From Candidatus Competibacteraceae bacterium (GTDB lineage Bacteria > Pseudomonadota > Gammaproteobacteria > Competibacterales > JAHEDQ01), in NCBI GenBank assembly GCA_024641125.1, contig JAHEDQ010000022.1, positions 1-32,999 of the forward strand: DNA of 32,999 bases. The letters run 5' to 3'. Below, in pieces: positions 1 through 9,800 of the stretch; the first letter of the stretch is position 1, and every line of letters begins with the position of its first letter. Under the pieces are notes generated by a model that was not told the DNA's origin, did no database searches, and saw only the letters and a program-made list of their open reading frames with translations. Both the position numbers and the translations under genes were made by a program.

Positions 1-1002
1 GATCGCCTCGCTGGTCCACATGGCTGCCACCACGCCCCGGTTGTACAGGACTTCGCCAATACGGTCGCGATCCCCCGCACCCTTGCCCGCGTCGTACACG
101 TGCTTCTTGATGGCCTCGTGCACCGGGAAGCCGTCACCGGCTGCGTGGAATGCGCCTGACAGGTAACCATCGGCTGCTTCACCGGCCGGCATGACATCGT
201 TCTCTGAGCCCGACCACCAGACACCGATAAAGTGATCCATGGGGAAACGGATCGACGCCGCTTCCTTGATCGCGACCTGATTCATCACGCCCCAGCCCCA
301 CATCAAGACCCAGTCCGGACGCTCCCTACGGACCTGCAGCCAGGTGGCTTTCTGTTCTTGCCCGGGATGATCCACAGGCAATAACTGCAGGGTGAAACCC
401 AGCTTTTCGGATAGGGCTTCCAGGGTTCGGATCGGTTCCTTGCCGTAGGCCGAGTTGTGATAAACCAGGGCAATTTTTTTGCCCTTGAGTTTGTCCATGC
501 CGCCTTCCTGGTCGGCGATGTACTGAACGAATACGGTGGCCTGATCCCAGTAGGTGGCAGGAAAGTTGAACACCCAGGGGAAAATCTCGCCGTTGGCTGC
601 CGAAGTACGCCCATAGCCCATGGAGAAGATTGGGATCTCGTCCACAGAACTCTTGGGTATGAGTTGGTAAGTAATCCCGGTGGAGAGGGGTTGATAGACC
701 AAGGCGCCTGATTCACCCACATCCTTGGTTTTTTCGTAGCACTCCACACCCTGTTTGGTGTTGTAGGCCGTTTCGCAGGCCACGATGTTTATCGTCGCCC
801 CTTCAATACCGCCGTCACGCTCATTCAGCAGGGTCAGATAGTCCGCGTAGCCATTGGCGAACGGAATGCCATTGGGTGCATAAGGACCGGTACGGTAGTC
901 TAGAGATGGCATGGTCAGTTCATAGGCGGCCGCGGATTGACCCACCAGGGCCGCCGCCAATGCTGCTCCGACCAGGCTCGCTCTTACGCTGTGCAGTTTC
1001 AT
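1..1002 (-). CDS. Branched-chain-amino-acid-type ABC transporter substrate-binding protein (C-terminus outside window)
   Basis: Periplasmic binding protein of a Liv/HAAT-type ABC importer; it would capture the ligand and deliver it to the LivH/LivM permease encoded just upstream. The reading frame is open from an ATG at 1002 to the window edge, giving about 334 residues, so the last part of the gene is missing. The start has a strong ribosome site (GGAGG five bases before ATG) and opens with MKLHSVRASLVGAALAAALVG, a typical signal peptide with an alanine-rich cleavage region. The mature part has the type I periplasmic-binding fold pattern of LivK-like proteins (alternating hydrophobic strands such as KIALVYHNSAYG and DWVLMWGWG). 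It lies 77 bp downstream of livM on the same strand, and an acyl-CoA ligase belongs to the same cluster, so an aliphatic or aromatic carboxylate is as likely a ligand as an amino acid. The family is secure; the ligand is not known. Confidence 0.88.
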   Translation of the reverse strand, partial: MKLHSVRASLVGAALAAALVGQSAAAYELTMPSLDYRTGPYAPNGIPFANGYADYLTLLNERDGGIEGATINIVACETAYNTKQGVECYEKTKDVGESGALVYQPLSTGITYQLIPKSSVDEIPIFSMGYGRTSAANGEIFPWVFNFPATYWDQATVFVQYIADQEGGMDKLKGKKIALVYHNSAYGKEPIRTLEALSEKLGFTLQLLPVDHPGQEQKATWLQVRRERPDWVLMWGWGVMNQVAIKEAASIRFPMDHFIGVWWSGSENDVMPAGEAADGYLSGAFHAAGDGFPVHEAIKKHVYDAGKGAGDRDRIGEVLYNRGVVAAMWTSEAI

Positions 1003-1079
1003 CGCATCCTCCAAATGGTTTCTTGTCGATAGTCTACGGACCCCTGCCGGGGTCGAATCGCCCGAGCACTGTGCCCTGC

Positions 1080-2156
1080 CTAGTAAGGAAAGGGCCAGAG
1101 CCGCAGTTTCTCCTTCATAATTTGCCAGAGTCGGGCCAGGCCGTGCGGCTCCACGATGAGAAAGAAGATAATCAGCACGCCCATGAGCAGGATTTCCACG
1201 TGTTTTGCGGTCACTGCCGCCATGCCCAAGGAGTCCACCATCACGTTTTTCAGCAGGATCGGCATCAGCACCATAAACGCCGCGCCCAGGAAAGACCCGA
1301 GGATGCTGCCAAGCCCGCCTATGATGATCATGAACAGCACCAGGAAGGACTGATCGATACCGAACGCCTCGGTGGGTTCCGCCGAGCCGAGCCAGACCGC
1401 AAAGTAAAGCGCGCCGGCCATACCCACATAGAAGGAACTCACCGCAAAGGCGGACAGCTTGGTGGTGAGCGGGCGAACGCCGATGATCTCCGCCGCGATG
1501 TCCATATCCCGGATGGCCATCCAGGAACGCCCAACGCGGTTGCGCACCAGGTTCTTGGCCACCAGGGCGAACAAAGCGACGAAGCTCAAACAAAAAAGAT
1601 AGGTCACCGCCGGATGGGTATGAGCCCCGGTCACCAGTGTCCCAAACACGGATGCCGGCGGTGCCGTGATTTGCCCGGTTGCATTGTAGTTATAGAACCA
1701 ACCGAACTTGTTGAACACCCAGACGAGAAAAAACTGCGCCGCCAAGGTGGCGACGGCCAGGTAAAATCCCTTGATCCGCAGCGATGGGAGTCCAAAGAGG
1801 ACGCCCACCGCGGCCGTGATCAAGCCCGCGGCCAGCACCACAGGAATAAAGTCGAGATTCGGAAACGTGGTCATGATCTTGTAGGCGGCGTAGGCGCCCA
1901 CCGCCATAAAGCCGCCGGTGCCCAGGGAGATCTGCCCGCAGTAGCCAACCAGAATATTGAGACCCAGTGCCGCCATGGCGTAACAGAGAAACGGCAGCAA
2001 CACCGCGTTCGACCAGTAGTCATCGATCAGGAAAGGCACCACCCCGTAGGCCACCACCAGCACCGCGATCAACCCCCAACGGTCCTGCACGATTGGGAAA
2101 ATGGCCTGATCGGCCGGATAACTGGTCTTGAACTGACCGGATTCGCGATAGAGCAT
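1080..2156 (-). CDS. livM: Branched-chain-type ABC transporter permease LivM
   Basis: Inner-membrane permease subunit of the Liv/HAAT importer, pairing with LivH to form the translocation channel. The 358-residue protein has many hydrophobic segments and the LivM-type stretch LNILVGYCGQISLGTGGFMA, followed by the cytoplasmic loop that contacts the ATPase (around GRSWMAIRDMDIAAEIIGV). I chose the ATG at 2156 (MLYRESGQFK) over a farther upstream start because it lies 4 bp after the livH stop, while the longer frame would read into livH. The gene ends about 77 bp before the substrate-binding gene. Together with livH, livG and the ligand-binding protein it makes a nearly complete importer; a livF-type second ATPase is not in the window and may lie past position 1. 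Confidence 0.93.
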   Translation of the reverse strand: MLYRESGQFKTSYPADQAIFPIVQDRWGLIAVLVVAYGVVPFLIDDYWSNAVLLPFLCYAMAALGLNILVGYCGQISLGTGGFMAVGAYAAYKIMTTFPNLDFIPVVLAAGLITAAVGVLFGLPSLRIKGFYLAVATLAAQFFLVWVFNKFGWFYNYNATGQITAPPASVFGTLVTGAHTHPAVTYLFCLSFVALFALVAKNLVRNRVGRSWMAIRDMDIAAEIIGVRPLTTKLSAFAVSSFYVGMAGALYFAVWLGSAEPTEAFGIDQSFLVLFMIIIGGLGSILGSFLGAAFMVLMPILLKNVMVDSLGMAAVTAKHVEILLMGVLIIFFLIVEPHGLARLWQIMKEKLRLWPFPY

Positions 2157-2160
2157 GTCG

Positions 2161-3069
2161 TCAGACCCTTTCGATGATCTTTTCGCCAAACAGTCCCTGC
2201 GGCCTGAACAACAGGAAAGCCAGGGCCAGCATGTAGGCAAACCAGTTTTCTATGGCGCCGCCCACAAACGGGCCGACATATACTTCGGCCAATTTCTCAC
2301 CTACCCCGATGATCAATCCGCCAATGATGGCGCCGGGCACTGAGGTGAAGCCGCCGAGTATCAGGACCGGCAAAGCCTTCAGTGCGATCAGCGAGAGCGA
2401 GAATTGAACGCCGGATTTTGATCCCCACATGACCCCCGCCACCAGGGCGACAATGCCGGCAACCGTCCATACGATGACCCAGATGCTGCGCAGGGATATG
2501 CCAACGGAGAGAGCGGCCTGATGATCATCCGCCACCGCCCGCAGGGCACGGCCGACGCGGGTTTTCTGGAAAAAAATGGCCAGAACGGCCACCAACAATC
2601 CCGCCGTGACCGCAGCGACGATCTCCAGCTTCTCCACGTACAGATTGAGGTTGTCCAGGCCCCAGTCCCAGGCACCCTGGGGAATGCCCAGGTTCAGCAC
2701 TTTGACGTCCGAACCCCAGACCAGGTCACCTACACCTTCCAGGACATAGGCCAGGCCAATGGTGGCCATGAACAAAATAATCGGATCCTGATTCACCAGA
2801 TGTCGGAGCACCGCCCACTCGATGATCCAGGCGACACCGGCCATGACGGCAACGGTCAGGATCACGGCAACCCACCCGGGCAGGTCGAATGTTTCCATCA
2901 GCCCGACCAATGTCAAGGCCGCGAACAGACACATCACGCCCTGGGCGAAATTGAACACGCCGGACGCTTTGAATATGAGTACGAATCCCAGGGCGACCAG
3001 GGAGTACATGACGCCCGCCATCAGACCACTGATGACGGTTTCGGTCAGGAACATGAGATCCTGGCTCAT
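2161..3069 (-). CDS. livH: Branched-chain-type ABC transporter permease LivH
   Basis: The second inner-membrane permease subunit of the Liv-type importer. The 302-residue protein starts at MSQDLMFLTETVISGLMAG, where GGAG lies eight bases before the ATG at 3069; a longer frame to 3126 exists but lacks a better ribosome site. LivH family marks are MYSLVALGFVLIFKASGVFN followed by FAQG near the N-terminus, and the conserved loop GRALRAVADDHQAALSVGI that should contact the ATPase. The C-terminal SVPGAIIGGLIIGVGE segment is also typical. It is 4 bp from livM and 57 bp after livG, so the genes are almost certainly one transcript. Confidence 0.93.
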   Translation of the reverse strand: MSQDLMFLTETVISGLMAGVMYSLVALGFVLIFKASGVFNFAQGVMCLFAALTLVGLMETFDLPGWVAVILTVAVMAGVAWIIEWAVLRHLVNQDPIILFMATIGLAYVLEGVGDLVWGSDVKVLNLGIPQGAWDWGLDNLNLYVEKLEIVAAVTAGLLVAVLAIFFQKTRVGRALRAVADDHQAALSVGISLRSIWVIVWTVAGIVALVAGVMWGSKSGVQFSLSLIALKALPVLILGGFTSVPGAIIGGLIIGVGEKLAEVYVGPFVGGAIENWFAYMLALAFLLFRPQGLFGEKIIERV

Positions 3070-3126
3070 ACTGCGTCTCCAATCCGGGTTCGATCCGGTT
3101 GCTGCCGCGGGCGTCGATGGTCCCAA

Positions 3127-3915
3127 TCAGTCATTGGCCACCCCCAGATACGCGTCAATGACTTCCTGATTGTTTCGAACTTCATCCGGCGTACCCACCG
3201 CCAGCAGCCGTCCGTAATCCAACACGGTGACCCGGTCGGAAATGTCCATGACCACACCCATATCGTGTTCGATGAGCACGATGGTGGTGCCGAACTCCTC
3301 GTTCACGTCCAGCACGAAACGGCACATGTCCTCTTTTTCTTCCAGGTTCATCCCGGCCATGGGTTCGTCCAGCAGCAACAAGGAAGGCTCAGCGGCCAGT
3401 GCCCGGCCAAGCTCCACCCGCTTCTGGATGCCATAGGGCAAACGGCCGACCGGTGTTTTGCGGACCGACTCCAGGTTGAGGAAATCGATGATCTCCTCGA
3501 CTTTCCCACGGTGTTCCAATTCCTCACGCCGGGCGCGTCCCCAGTACACGGCTTGCTCCAACATGGTGCTGTGCATCTTCAGATTGCGACCGGTCATGAG
3601 GTTGTCCAGAACGCTCATGCCCTTGAACAGCGCAATGTTCTGGAAGGTGCGGGCAATGCCCTGGACCGCAGCCTGGTGGACCTTCATGCGGCTCCGGGTC
3701 TGCCCTTTGAAGGTGATCTGCCCCTGTTGCGGATGGTAGAAGCCGTTGATCACATTCAGCATGGAACTCTTGCCAGCGCCGTTCGGGCCGATGATGGCGG
3801 CGAGCTCGTGCTCACGCACGTCGAAGCTGATGTTCGACAGGGCCTTTACCCCGCCAAAACTCAGGCTGATGTTATCGGCTTTGAGCAGTACGTCGCCGAT
3901 CGGTTGACGTGCCAT
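3127..3915 (-). CDS. livG: Branched-chain-type ABC transporter ATP-binding protein LivG
   Basis: Cytoplasmic ATPase that powers the LivHM permease. The 262-residue protein has Walker A (GPNGAGKS, about residue 42), a Q-loop (ARTFQNIALF), the signature region LPYGIQKRVELGRAL, in which G-I-Q replaces the usual SGGQ as is common in LivG, Walker B LLLLDEPMAGMN and the switch histidine in VLIEHDMGVVM. The C-terminal tail (YGRLLAVGTPDEVRNN then AYLG) is that of LivG rather than LivF. The stop of the upstream acyl-CoA ligase gene is only 8 bp away, so expression is probably coupled. No oddities are seen. Confidence 0.93.
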   Translation of the reverse strand: MARQPIGDVLLKADNISLSFGGVKALSNISFDVREHELAAIIGPNGAGKSSMLNVINGFYHPQQGQITFKGQTRSRMKVHQAAVQGIARTFQNIALFKGMSVLDNLMTGRNLKMHSTMLEQAVYWGRARREELEHRGKVEEIIDFLNLESVRKTPVGRLPYGIQKRVELGRALAAEPSLLLLDEPMAGMNLEEKEDMCRFVLDVNEEFGTTIVLIEHDMGVVMDISDRVTVLDYGRLLAVGTPDEVRNNQEVIDAYLGVAND

Positions 3916-3923
3916 CGCGCCCC

Positions 3924-5915
3924 CTATCCGGCTTTGCGCAATTCAGTGACGCCGTAGACTTCGGCATCCTGTATCTCGACCTTGGCTAACAACCTGCCGG
4001 TCCGACCGTCCTCGAATTTGACCTCCAGGTCAACATCGACCGCCGACCGCGAGTCATAGAGCGCGTTCACCAGATCCTCGTAGCGTTCCGCAATGAAGTT
4101 GCGTCTCACCTTGCGGGTACGTGTGAGTTCACCGTCATCGGCATCCAGCTCTTTGGGCAGAATCAAAAATCGCCTGATCTGGGATGCCGACAGGCGGCTG
4201 TCCTCCGCCAGATCAGCGTTGACCTTTTCCACGCACTCGCGAACCATTTTCGCGATTTCCGGCCGTGCGGCCAGGTCTGTGTATCCCGTGTAGGCCATGT
4301 TCTGCCGTTCGGCCCAGTTGCCAACCGCATCCAGGTCGATATTCACAAACACCGCGGCAAAATCGCGTCCGTCACCGAAGGCCACGACCTCCTTCACCTG
4401 GGGGAAGAACTTCAGCTTATTTTCCAGATACTTGGGGGCGAACATGGCGCCGCTGGTCAGTTTGCCCACGTCTTTTGCACGATCAATGATCCGCAAATGC
4501 CCTTCATCGTCGAAAAAACCCGCGTCGCCTGTTAACACCCAACCATCTTCAGTTTTTGTGCTTCGGGTCGATTTGTCATTCTTATAGTAGCTGTGAAAAA
4601 CGCCCGGGCTGCGGTACAGAACCTCTCCGTCGTCCGAGATTTTCACTTCGACGCCAGCGGCCGGGACGCCCACCGTATCCGCTCGAACCTGGCCATTGGG
4701 CTGCACACAGATGAACACGGTGGCCTCCGTCTGGCCGTAGAGTTGCTTGACGTTGATGCCCAGCGACCGATAAAACTCAAAAATGTCCGGCCCAATGGCC
4801 TCGCCGGCGGTGAACGCCAGCTTGATGCGCGAAAATCCCAGCACATTCTTTAAGGGTCCGTAGATCAGCGCGTTGCCAATCCGGTACTTCATGCGGTCCA
4901 TGAAGTCCACTTGTTCTCCGTCAAGGATGCGCGAACCGAACTTGCGCGCCACCTCCATGAAATAGTGGAACACTTTACGTTTTACGGCACTTGCATCTTC
5001 CATCCTGATGATAACTTGAGTGAGTAGATTCTCGTAAACCCTTGGCGGTGCGAAATAATAAGTTGGCCCGATTTCCCGCATATCGGTCATGACGGTGTCG
5101 GTGCTTTCGGGGCAGTTGACGCAAAACCCCGCCACATACGACTGCGTGACCGAGAACAGGTTGTCACCCACCCAGGCCATGGGCAGATACGCCAGCACCT
5201 CCTCGTCGGCAGTCAAGCCTTCCTGTTCCACACCGTTTCGACCGGTGATCACCAGGTTGTCATGGGTCAGGAGAACGCCCTTCGGATTGCCGGTGGTACC
5301 CGAGGTGTAGAGCATGATGGCGAACTGATCACCGCGCGTTTCCGCGACGCAATGTTGAAAAAAATCAGGATGCTCGCGGTCGTAATCCCTTCCCAGCGTC
5401 TGAAGCTCCGCAATCGAATGCAGAAGTCCGGCATGTGCGTAGTCCCGCAGTCCGCGGATATCGTCATAAATGATCTGTTCAAGCTGTGGGCAGCGGTCTT
5501 TCACCTCCAGCAGCTTGTCCACCTGCTCCTGGTCCTCAACCACAGCGAAACGGATGTCGGCATCGTTCAGGATGTAGATCATTTCCGCGGCAACGGAATC
5601 CTGGTAAAGCGGCACGGGAATCGCGCCCACACACTGTGCCGCCACCATGCTCCAGTACAGGCGGGGCCGGTTGTCACCCACCACTGCGAGCTTATCGCCC
5701 GATTCCAGTCCCAGGGCCTTGAGACCGCAGACCAGGCGGCGAATCTCGTCAGCCATTTCCGCCCAACTCCAGGTCTGCCATATACCGAAGGCTTTTTCCC
5801 GCATGGCTGGGCTGTTGGGGCGGTTGCGCGCATGCTGCAGCAATAGTTTGGGCAGCGTATCCGCGTCGCCGACCGCAGGTGGGTGCGCCGTGGTGCTCGG
5901 CTCAGGCATAGCCAT
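3924..5915 (-). CDS. AMP-forming long-chain acyl-CoA synthetase (ligase)
   Basis: A 663-residue member of the adenylate-forming (ANL) superfamily, which activates a carboxylic acid with ATP and CoA to an acyl-CoA, via an acyl-AMP. Visible motifs: the P-loop YTSGTTGNPKGVLLTHDNL (about residues 203-221), the acyl-binding motif YGQTEAT, the hinge/ATP-binding stretch DGWVLTGDAGFFDDEGHLRI and then DRAKD. Length and the large central insertion resemble the eukaryote-like long-chain family (FAA1/bubblegum type) rather than acetyl-CoA synthetase. The start at 5915 is supported by AGGAGA eight bases upstream. It is the first gene of a minus-strand operon ahead of livG, livH, livM and a binding protein; similar ligase-Liv clusters recur in Proteobacteria and suggest vectorial import and CoA activation of a fatty, aromatic or other carboxylic acid. 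The substrate cannot be read from the sequence. Confidence 0.9.
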   Translation of the reverse strand: MAMPEPSTTAHPPAVGDADTLPKLLLQHARNRPNSPAMREKAFGIWQTWSWAEMADEIRRLVCGLKALGLESGDKLAVVGDNRPRLYWSMVAAQCVGAIPVPLYQDSVAAEMIYILNDADIRFAVVEDQEQVDKLLEVKDRCPQLEQIIYDDIRGLRDYAHAGLLHSIAELQTLGRDYDREHPDFFQHCVAETRGDQFAIMLYTSGTTGNPKGVLLTHDNLVITGRNGVEQEGLTADEEVLAYLPMAWVGDNLFSVTQSYVAGFCVNCPESTDTVMTDMREIGPTYYFAPPRVYENLLTQVIIRMEDASAVKRKVFHYFMEVARKFGSRILDGEQVDFMDRMKYRIGNALIYGPLKNVLGFSRIKLAFTAGEAIGPDIFEFYRSLGINVKQLYGQTEATVFICVQPNGQVRADTVGVPAAGVEVKISDDGEVLYRSPGVFHSYYKNDKSTRSTKTEDGWVLTGDAGFFDDEGHLRIIDRAKDVGKLTSGAMFAPKYLENKLKFFPQVKEVVAFGDGRDFAAVFVNIDLDAVGNWAERQNMAYTGYTDLAARPEIAKMVRECVEKVNADLAEDSRLSASQIRRFLILPKELDADDGELTRTRKVRRNFIAERYEDLVNALYDSRSAVDVDLEVKFEDGRTGRLLAKVEIQDAEVYGVTELRKAG

Positions 5916-6253
5916 GTCGCTGCTTCTCCTGGTGGCGTCCCGGTTGCGTCACCGTAAAAAAGGCAACGCGACCGTGCAGTTCTATTCTACTTATCGAAGC
6001 TCGGGCTATGCCCTTATTCGTTTTCTTACCTATTCGAAGCCGGATGAGCCGCAGGCAGACATCCGGAGCAGCCTGCTAAGGCCGGCGTCTCGGAACAGTT
6101 CTATTCCCGACGTTAACCTTATTGAAAGCCAGGTCAAGGTTACCTGCAACATGGATTCCCCGGTCTAACTCAAAATCGCCGTTCAGGTTGGCGAATCGCC
6201 CCGGTACGGGTAAAGTCCTCGCTTCAAATCAACACCCACATTGGAGAGCCCCT
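5916..6253. promoter_or_regulatory. Divergent intergenic region between the acyl-CoA ligase operon and the IalB-like gene
   Basis: A 338-bp gap between genes transcribed away from each other, so it must hold promoters for both directions. The only solid site is a ribosome site GGAGAG starting about ten bases before the ATG at 6254. The stretch around 5980-6040 is less GC-rich than its surroundings and is the best place for the ligase-operon promoter, but I see no convincing -35/-10 pair or operator palindrome. An open frame on the plus strand crossing this gap does not look like protein. Confidence 0.4.
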
Positions 6254-6799
6254 ATGCCGAAGCGGTACGGAGTCGATCGAACCGTGATCCGGCCGTCACG
6301 CGGTCGCACACACAGCCTGCTCGGGATCCTGACCGGCTTAGTTCTAGGAATGGCCATTCTCCCCGCGTCCGCACAGACGGAGAAGAAATACCAGGACTGG
6401 ATCTACCGTTGTGAGCCGGCCCAGGACGATGTGCCAGAACGCTGTTTTATCGTCCAGACGATCAAGGATACCGAATCGGATCGGGATCTGGCGCAAATGG
6501 CCATAGGCTATGTCCAGGATCAAACGGACCCGGTGGCCATCATCTCATTGCCCCTGGGTATATATCTGCCGCCGGGAATTGGCTTGAAAGTGGACGAAGG
6601 TGAACCGGTTCGTGTCCCTGTGGAGATTTGCGACGGGGGTGGGTGCCGAACCGGCATTACCCTCAAGGATCCGCTGCGTGCTTCCATGAAGAAAGGCGTT
6701 ACCGCACTCATCCTGGTCCAGGATGGCAGCCGCCAGTCAGCAGGCCTTCCCATATCTCTCAAGGGTTTCACGGCGGCGCTCAACGCCTTGCAGCCTTGA
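6254..6799 (+). CDS. Invasion-associated locus B (IalB) family periplasmic protein
   Basis: A 181-residue exported protein of the IalB family, named after a Bartonella invasion locus but common in free-living proteobacteria, where its role is unclear. After a charged N-terminus comes a hydrophobic stretch (LLGILTGLVLGMAILPASAQ) that fits a signal peptide ending near ASAQ. The mature part has the family features: a W-x-Y-R-C opening (DWIYRCEP), a second cysteine (RCFIVQTI), a central LPLGIYLPPGIGLKVD segment and a cysteine pair around VEICDGGGCRTG; these cysteines could form disulfides. The start at 6254 is set by GGAGAG upstream; the longer frame to 6122 runs through non-coding-looking sequence. 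It stands alone on the plus strand, so there is no functional context. The family call is firm; the function is unknown. Confidence 0.85.
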   Translation: MPKRYGVDRTVIRPSRGRTHSLLGILTGLVLGMAILPASAQTEKKYQDWIYRCEPAQDDVPERCFIVQTIKDTESDRDLAQMAIGYVQDQTDPVAIISLPLGIYLPPGIGLKVDEGEPVRVPVEICDGGGCRTGITLKDPLRASMKKGVTALILVQDGSRQSAGLPISLKGFTAALNALQP

Positions 6800-6810
6800 C
6801 CCATGCGTGC

Positions 6811-6846
6811 CACCCCGCCGCTGAACATGTCCGGTGCGGCGGGGTG
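6811..6846. terminator. Hairpin between convergent genes, probable bidirectional terminator
   Basis: A perfect 10-bp inverted repeat (caccccgccg / cggcggggtg) with a 16-base loop sits in the 69 bp between the IalB-like gene (ends 6799) and the RND permease gene (ends 6869, opposite strand). The stem is very GC-rich. No T-run follows on either side, so it may work with Rho or only as a transcript-end stabiliser. Confidence 0.6.
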
Positions 6847-6868
6847 ACAACGATCTACACGTCGCCGA

Positions 6869-9800
6869 TCACTGTGGCGTGACAATCCCGGGGTTGCTGT
6901 CGATCTGCGGCTGCAGATCGGGCTTACGCCGTCCCAAAACAATGATCAGCAGGGGCGGAATGATGGCCAGAGTGAGCACTGCGGACAACGCCAACCCGCC
7001 CACCACGACAGAACCGAGACCCCGATAAAGCTCGGAACCCGCGCCCGGAAACAGCACCAGTGGCAGCATGCCAACCACCGAAGTCAGTGTGGACATGAAA
7101 ATGGGGCGTATCCGGTTTCGGGTGGCCTCGCAAATGGCGTCCGTGCTGGACATGCCGTCGACCCTCAGGTGTTGGAGCGTCTGGTGCACCAGCAGGATGG
7201 CGTTGTTGACTACGATCCCGATCAGAATCACGAAACCCAGCAGAGTAAGCATGTCCAGCGGCTGGAACACAAACTGATTTAGCAACGCCAGTCCAAGCAC
7301 AGCGCCGGCGGTCGCCAGCGGCACCGAAAAGATGATGATCAAGGGATAGACAAAACTCTCGAATAGAACCGCCATGACCAGGTACACAATTGCCAGTGCC
7401 ACCAGCAGTTGCAAAACCATGGCGTCCCAGGTCTCGGTCAACTTGTCCGCCGTGCCGGACAAACCGATACGTACGCCGGGTGGCAACCCCTGCTCCTCGA
7501 GCACCTGCATGACCTGATCGCGCAGGGTATCCATGGCCGCCTCCAGCGGGACACCTGGAGCAGGACGTATTTCAAGGGTGACGGTGCGGGTACGTTCCCG
7601 ATGGCGAATCTCCGTTGGACCCGAGGTAACCTGCACTTCCGCCAATACGTCCACCGGAACGATCGTGCCGTTGCTCGTGACCACGGGCAGATGGGCGATG
7701 CCTTGAGTCTCGACGACTTTGAACTCGGGCCCGCGCAGGGTGAGATCGATACGCTTACCCTCGGTGGTGATCTCCGCCACCCGCAGACCGTCATTGTAGG
7801 CGTCCACCGTCAGGGCCAGCTCACGCGCTGTGACGCCGCTGTCCGCCAGTCGCACCCGATCCGGAACCACCCGAATCTCGGGCGCGCCCAGCTCCAGTCC
7901 GGGCAGTGGACGCAACTGATTGCCTTGATCTCGTGGCATGACCTGTCCGACCAGACCAGCCGCTCGGAGCGCCACCCCCAGCACGACTTCCAGATCGGGG
8001 CCCGAAACGTCAAGATTCACCGACCGCCCCCCGCCGACGCCGCGTCCGAAGATGGAAGGCTGGGTCATGAACCCGAACGTACCCGGTTCTCGAAAAACCG
8101 GTCCTTGCAACACGGGGATCAGTTCACCCGCGCGGGCCGGGTCGACGGAGGATGCGCCGACAAAGGCTCTGGCCCGGGTCGCGACGAAAAAGAAATTTTG
8201 AATCTTGGGTGGCTCACCCGGCTCCGACTGCGGCCCGGTTTCGATCTCCCAGCTGGGTCGTACCGCGGACTCCAGCGCCTCGGCGATTTTCGTGGTGGTG
8301 TCCAGATTGTACCCCGGCGGGGGAAGAATGACGCCGAACACAAGGTTGCGGTTCCCCTCCGGCAGGTACTCCAGTTTCGGCAGCAGTAACCAGGTAACCA
8401 TCACCGCGGCCGCCGTAAACACACCGATGACGCTAAGCGCGAGCATGCGATTGCTGACCACGCGTCGGGTTACAGCAACGACAAAACGGCTGAAACCATG
8501 TGCGAATCCATCCACCAGAGGTATGTGGCGCTGGGTGGCCGCCACCGGGCCCGCCAGTAAGCGGCTGGAGAGCGCTGGAATCAGCGTCACCGCCACCACC
8601 AGAGACAGCATCACCGAAACGGATATCGCTACCGCGATGTCCCGAAACAGCTGCCCGACTTCAAGCTCGAGCACCAGAATGGGAATGAACACCATGACGG
8701 TGGTAAGAGCCGATACCAGGACTGCACCCCAGACCTGTCGGGCGCCCTCGTAGGCGGCCTGGGGCGCCGGCATCCCCGACTGGCGGAGTCTGAAAATGTT
8801 CTCCAGCACCACGATGGCGGCATCCACCACCATCCCCACGGCGAAGGCGAGGCCGGCCAGGGAGATTACGTTGATGGAGCGTCCCATTGCGGCCATGGCG
8901 ACGAAGGATCCGACCACCGACACGGGGATGGCGATGGACACAATCAAAGTGACGCCGAAGGAGCGTAAAAACAGCATCAATATGATCGCAGCCAGCGTGC
9001 CGCCGACATAAATGTTCTGGCGCACCAGGGTGAGGGCAGAATCGATGTAAACGGTTTCGTCATAGACCTGGCGCAGCCTGAGTCCCTGATCCGGCAACGT
9101 TTCCGCTTCCAGGTCGGCGACCGCGGTGCGGATTCCCTCCATGGTCTCGATGACGTTGGCGCCGGTCTCCCGTACCGCATTCACGGCCATGGCCGGTTCG
9201 CCCAGAAATCGGATCCGGGCCGACGGTTCCTTATAACTGTAAAACACGTCGGCGATGTCGCCTACCAGAACGCGGGCCAGACGGCCGGAGATGGCATCCT
9301 GGGTGCGCTGCAACACAACCTCGCTGACCCCATTCACCGAGCCCAGTTCACCTTCGGTGCGCACCACATAGCGGCGCTTGCCTTCGTCCACGCTCCCGGC
9401 CGACAGCGAGATGTTGGCCGAACGCAATACCTGCAGCACCTGGTCGACGGTCAGGCCGTGCTGTGCCATCCGCACCGGATCGATCACCACCCGCAGTTCG
9501 CGCTCGCTGCCACCATACACGTTGACCCGCCCAACGCCGGAGACCCGCTCAAGACGTTCCTTGATCACGTCGTCCACGAAATCGCCGTAGGTATGCATGT
9601 CGCGATCGTTGCCGGGCAGGCGCTGGAGGATGAACCAGGCAATGGGATTATCCTCCGAGCCGGCCGTGTCCAAGGTTGGCTCATCCGCTTCATCGGGATA
9701 TCCGCTCACCCGGTCGAGTCGATTGGCCACCAGCAGCAGAGCCCGGTCCATGTTTTGCCCAACCTGGAACTCCAGCGTGATCTCGCCACGGCTGTTCTGT

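Noticed and set aside
876-2177. A 433-residue open frame on the plus strand opposite livM and the binding-protein gene
   Set aside because: Composition is low-complexity (His, Arg, Gln, Asp runs), without recognisable domains, and it is opposite a clear permease gene; it is a by-product of high-GC coding on the other strand.
2521-3957. A 478-residue open frame on the plus strand opposite livH and livG
   Set aside because: Same reason: His/Gln/Asp-rich translation with no family features, and the opposite strand has two well-supported transporter genes.
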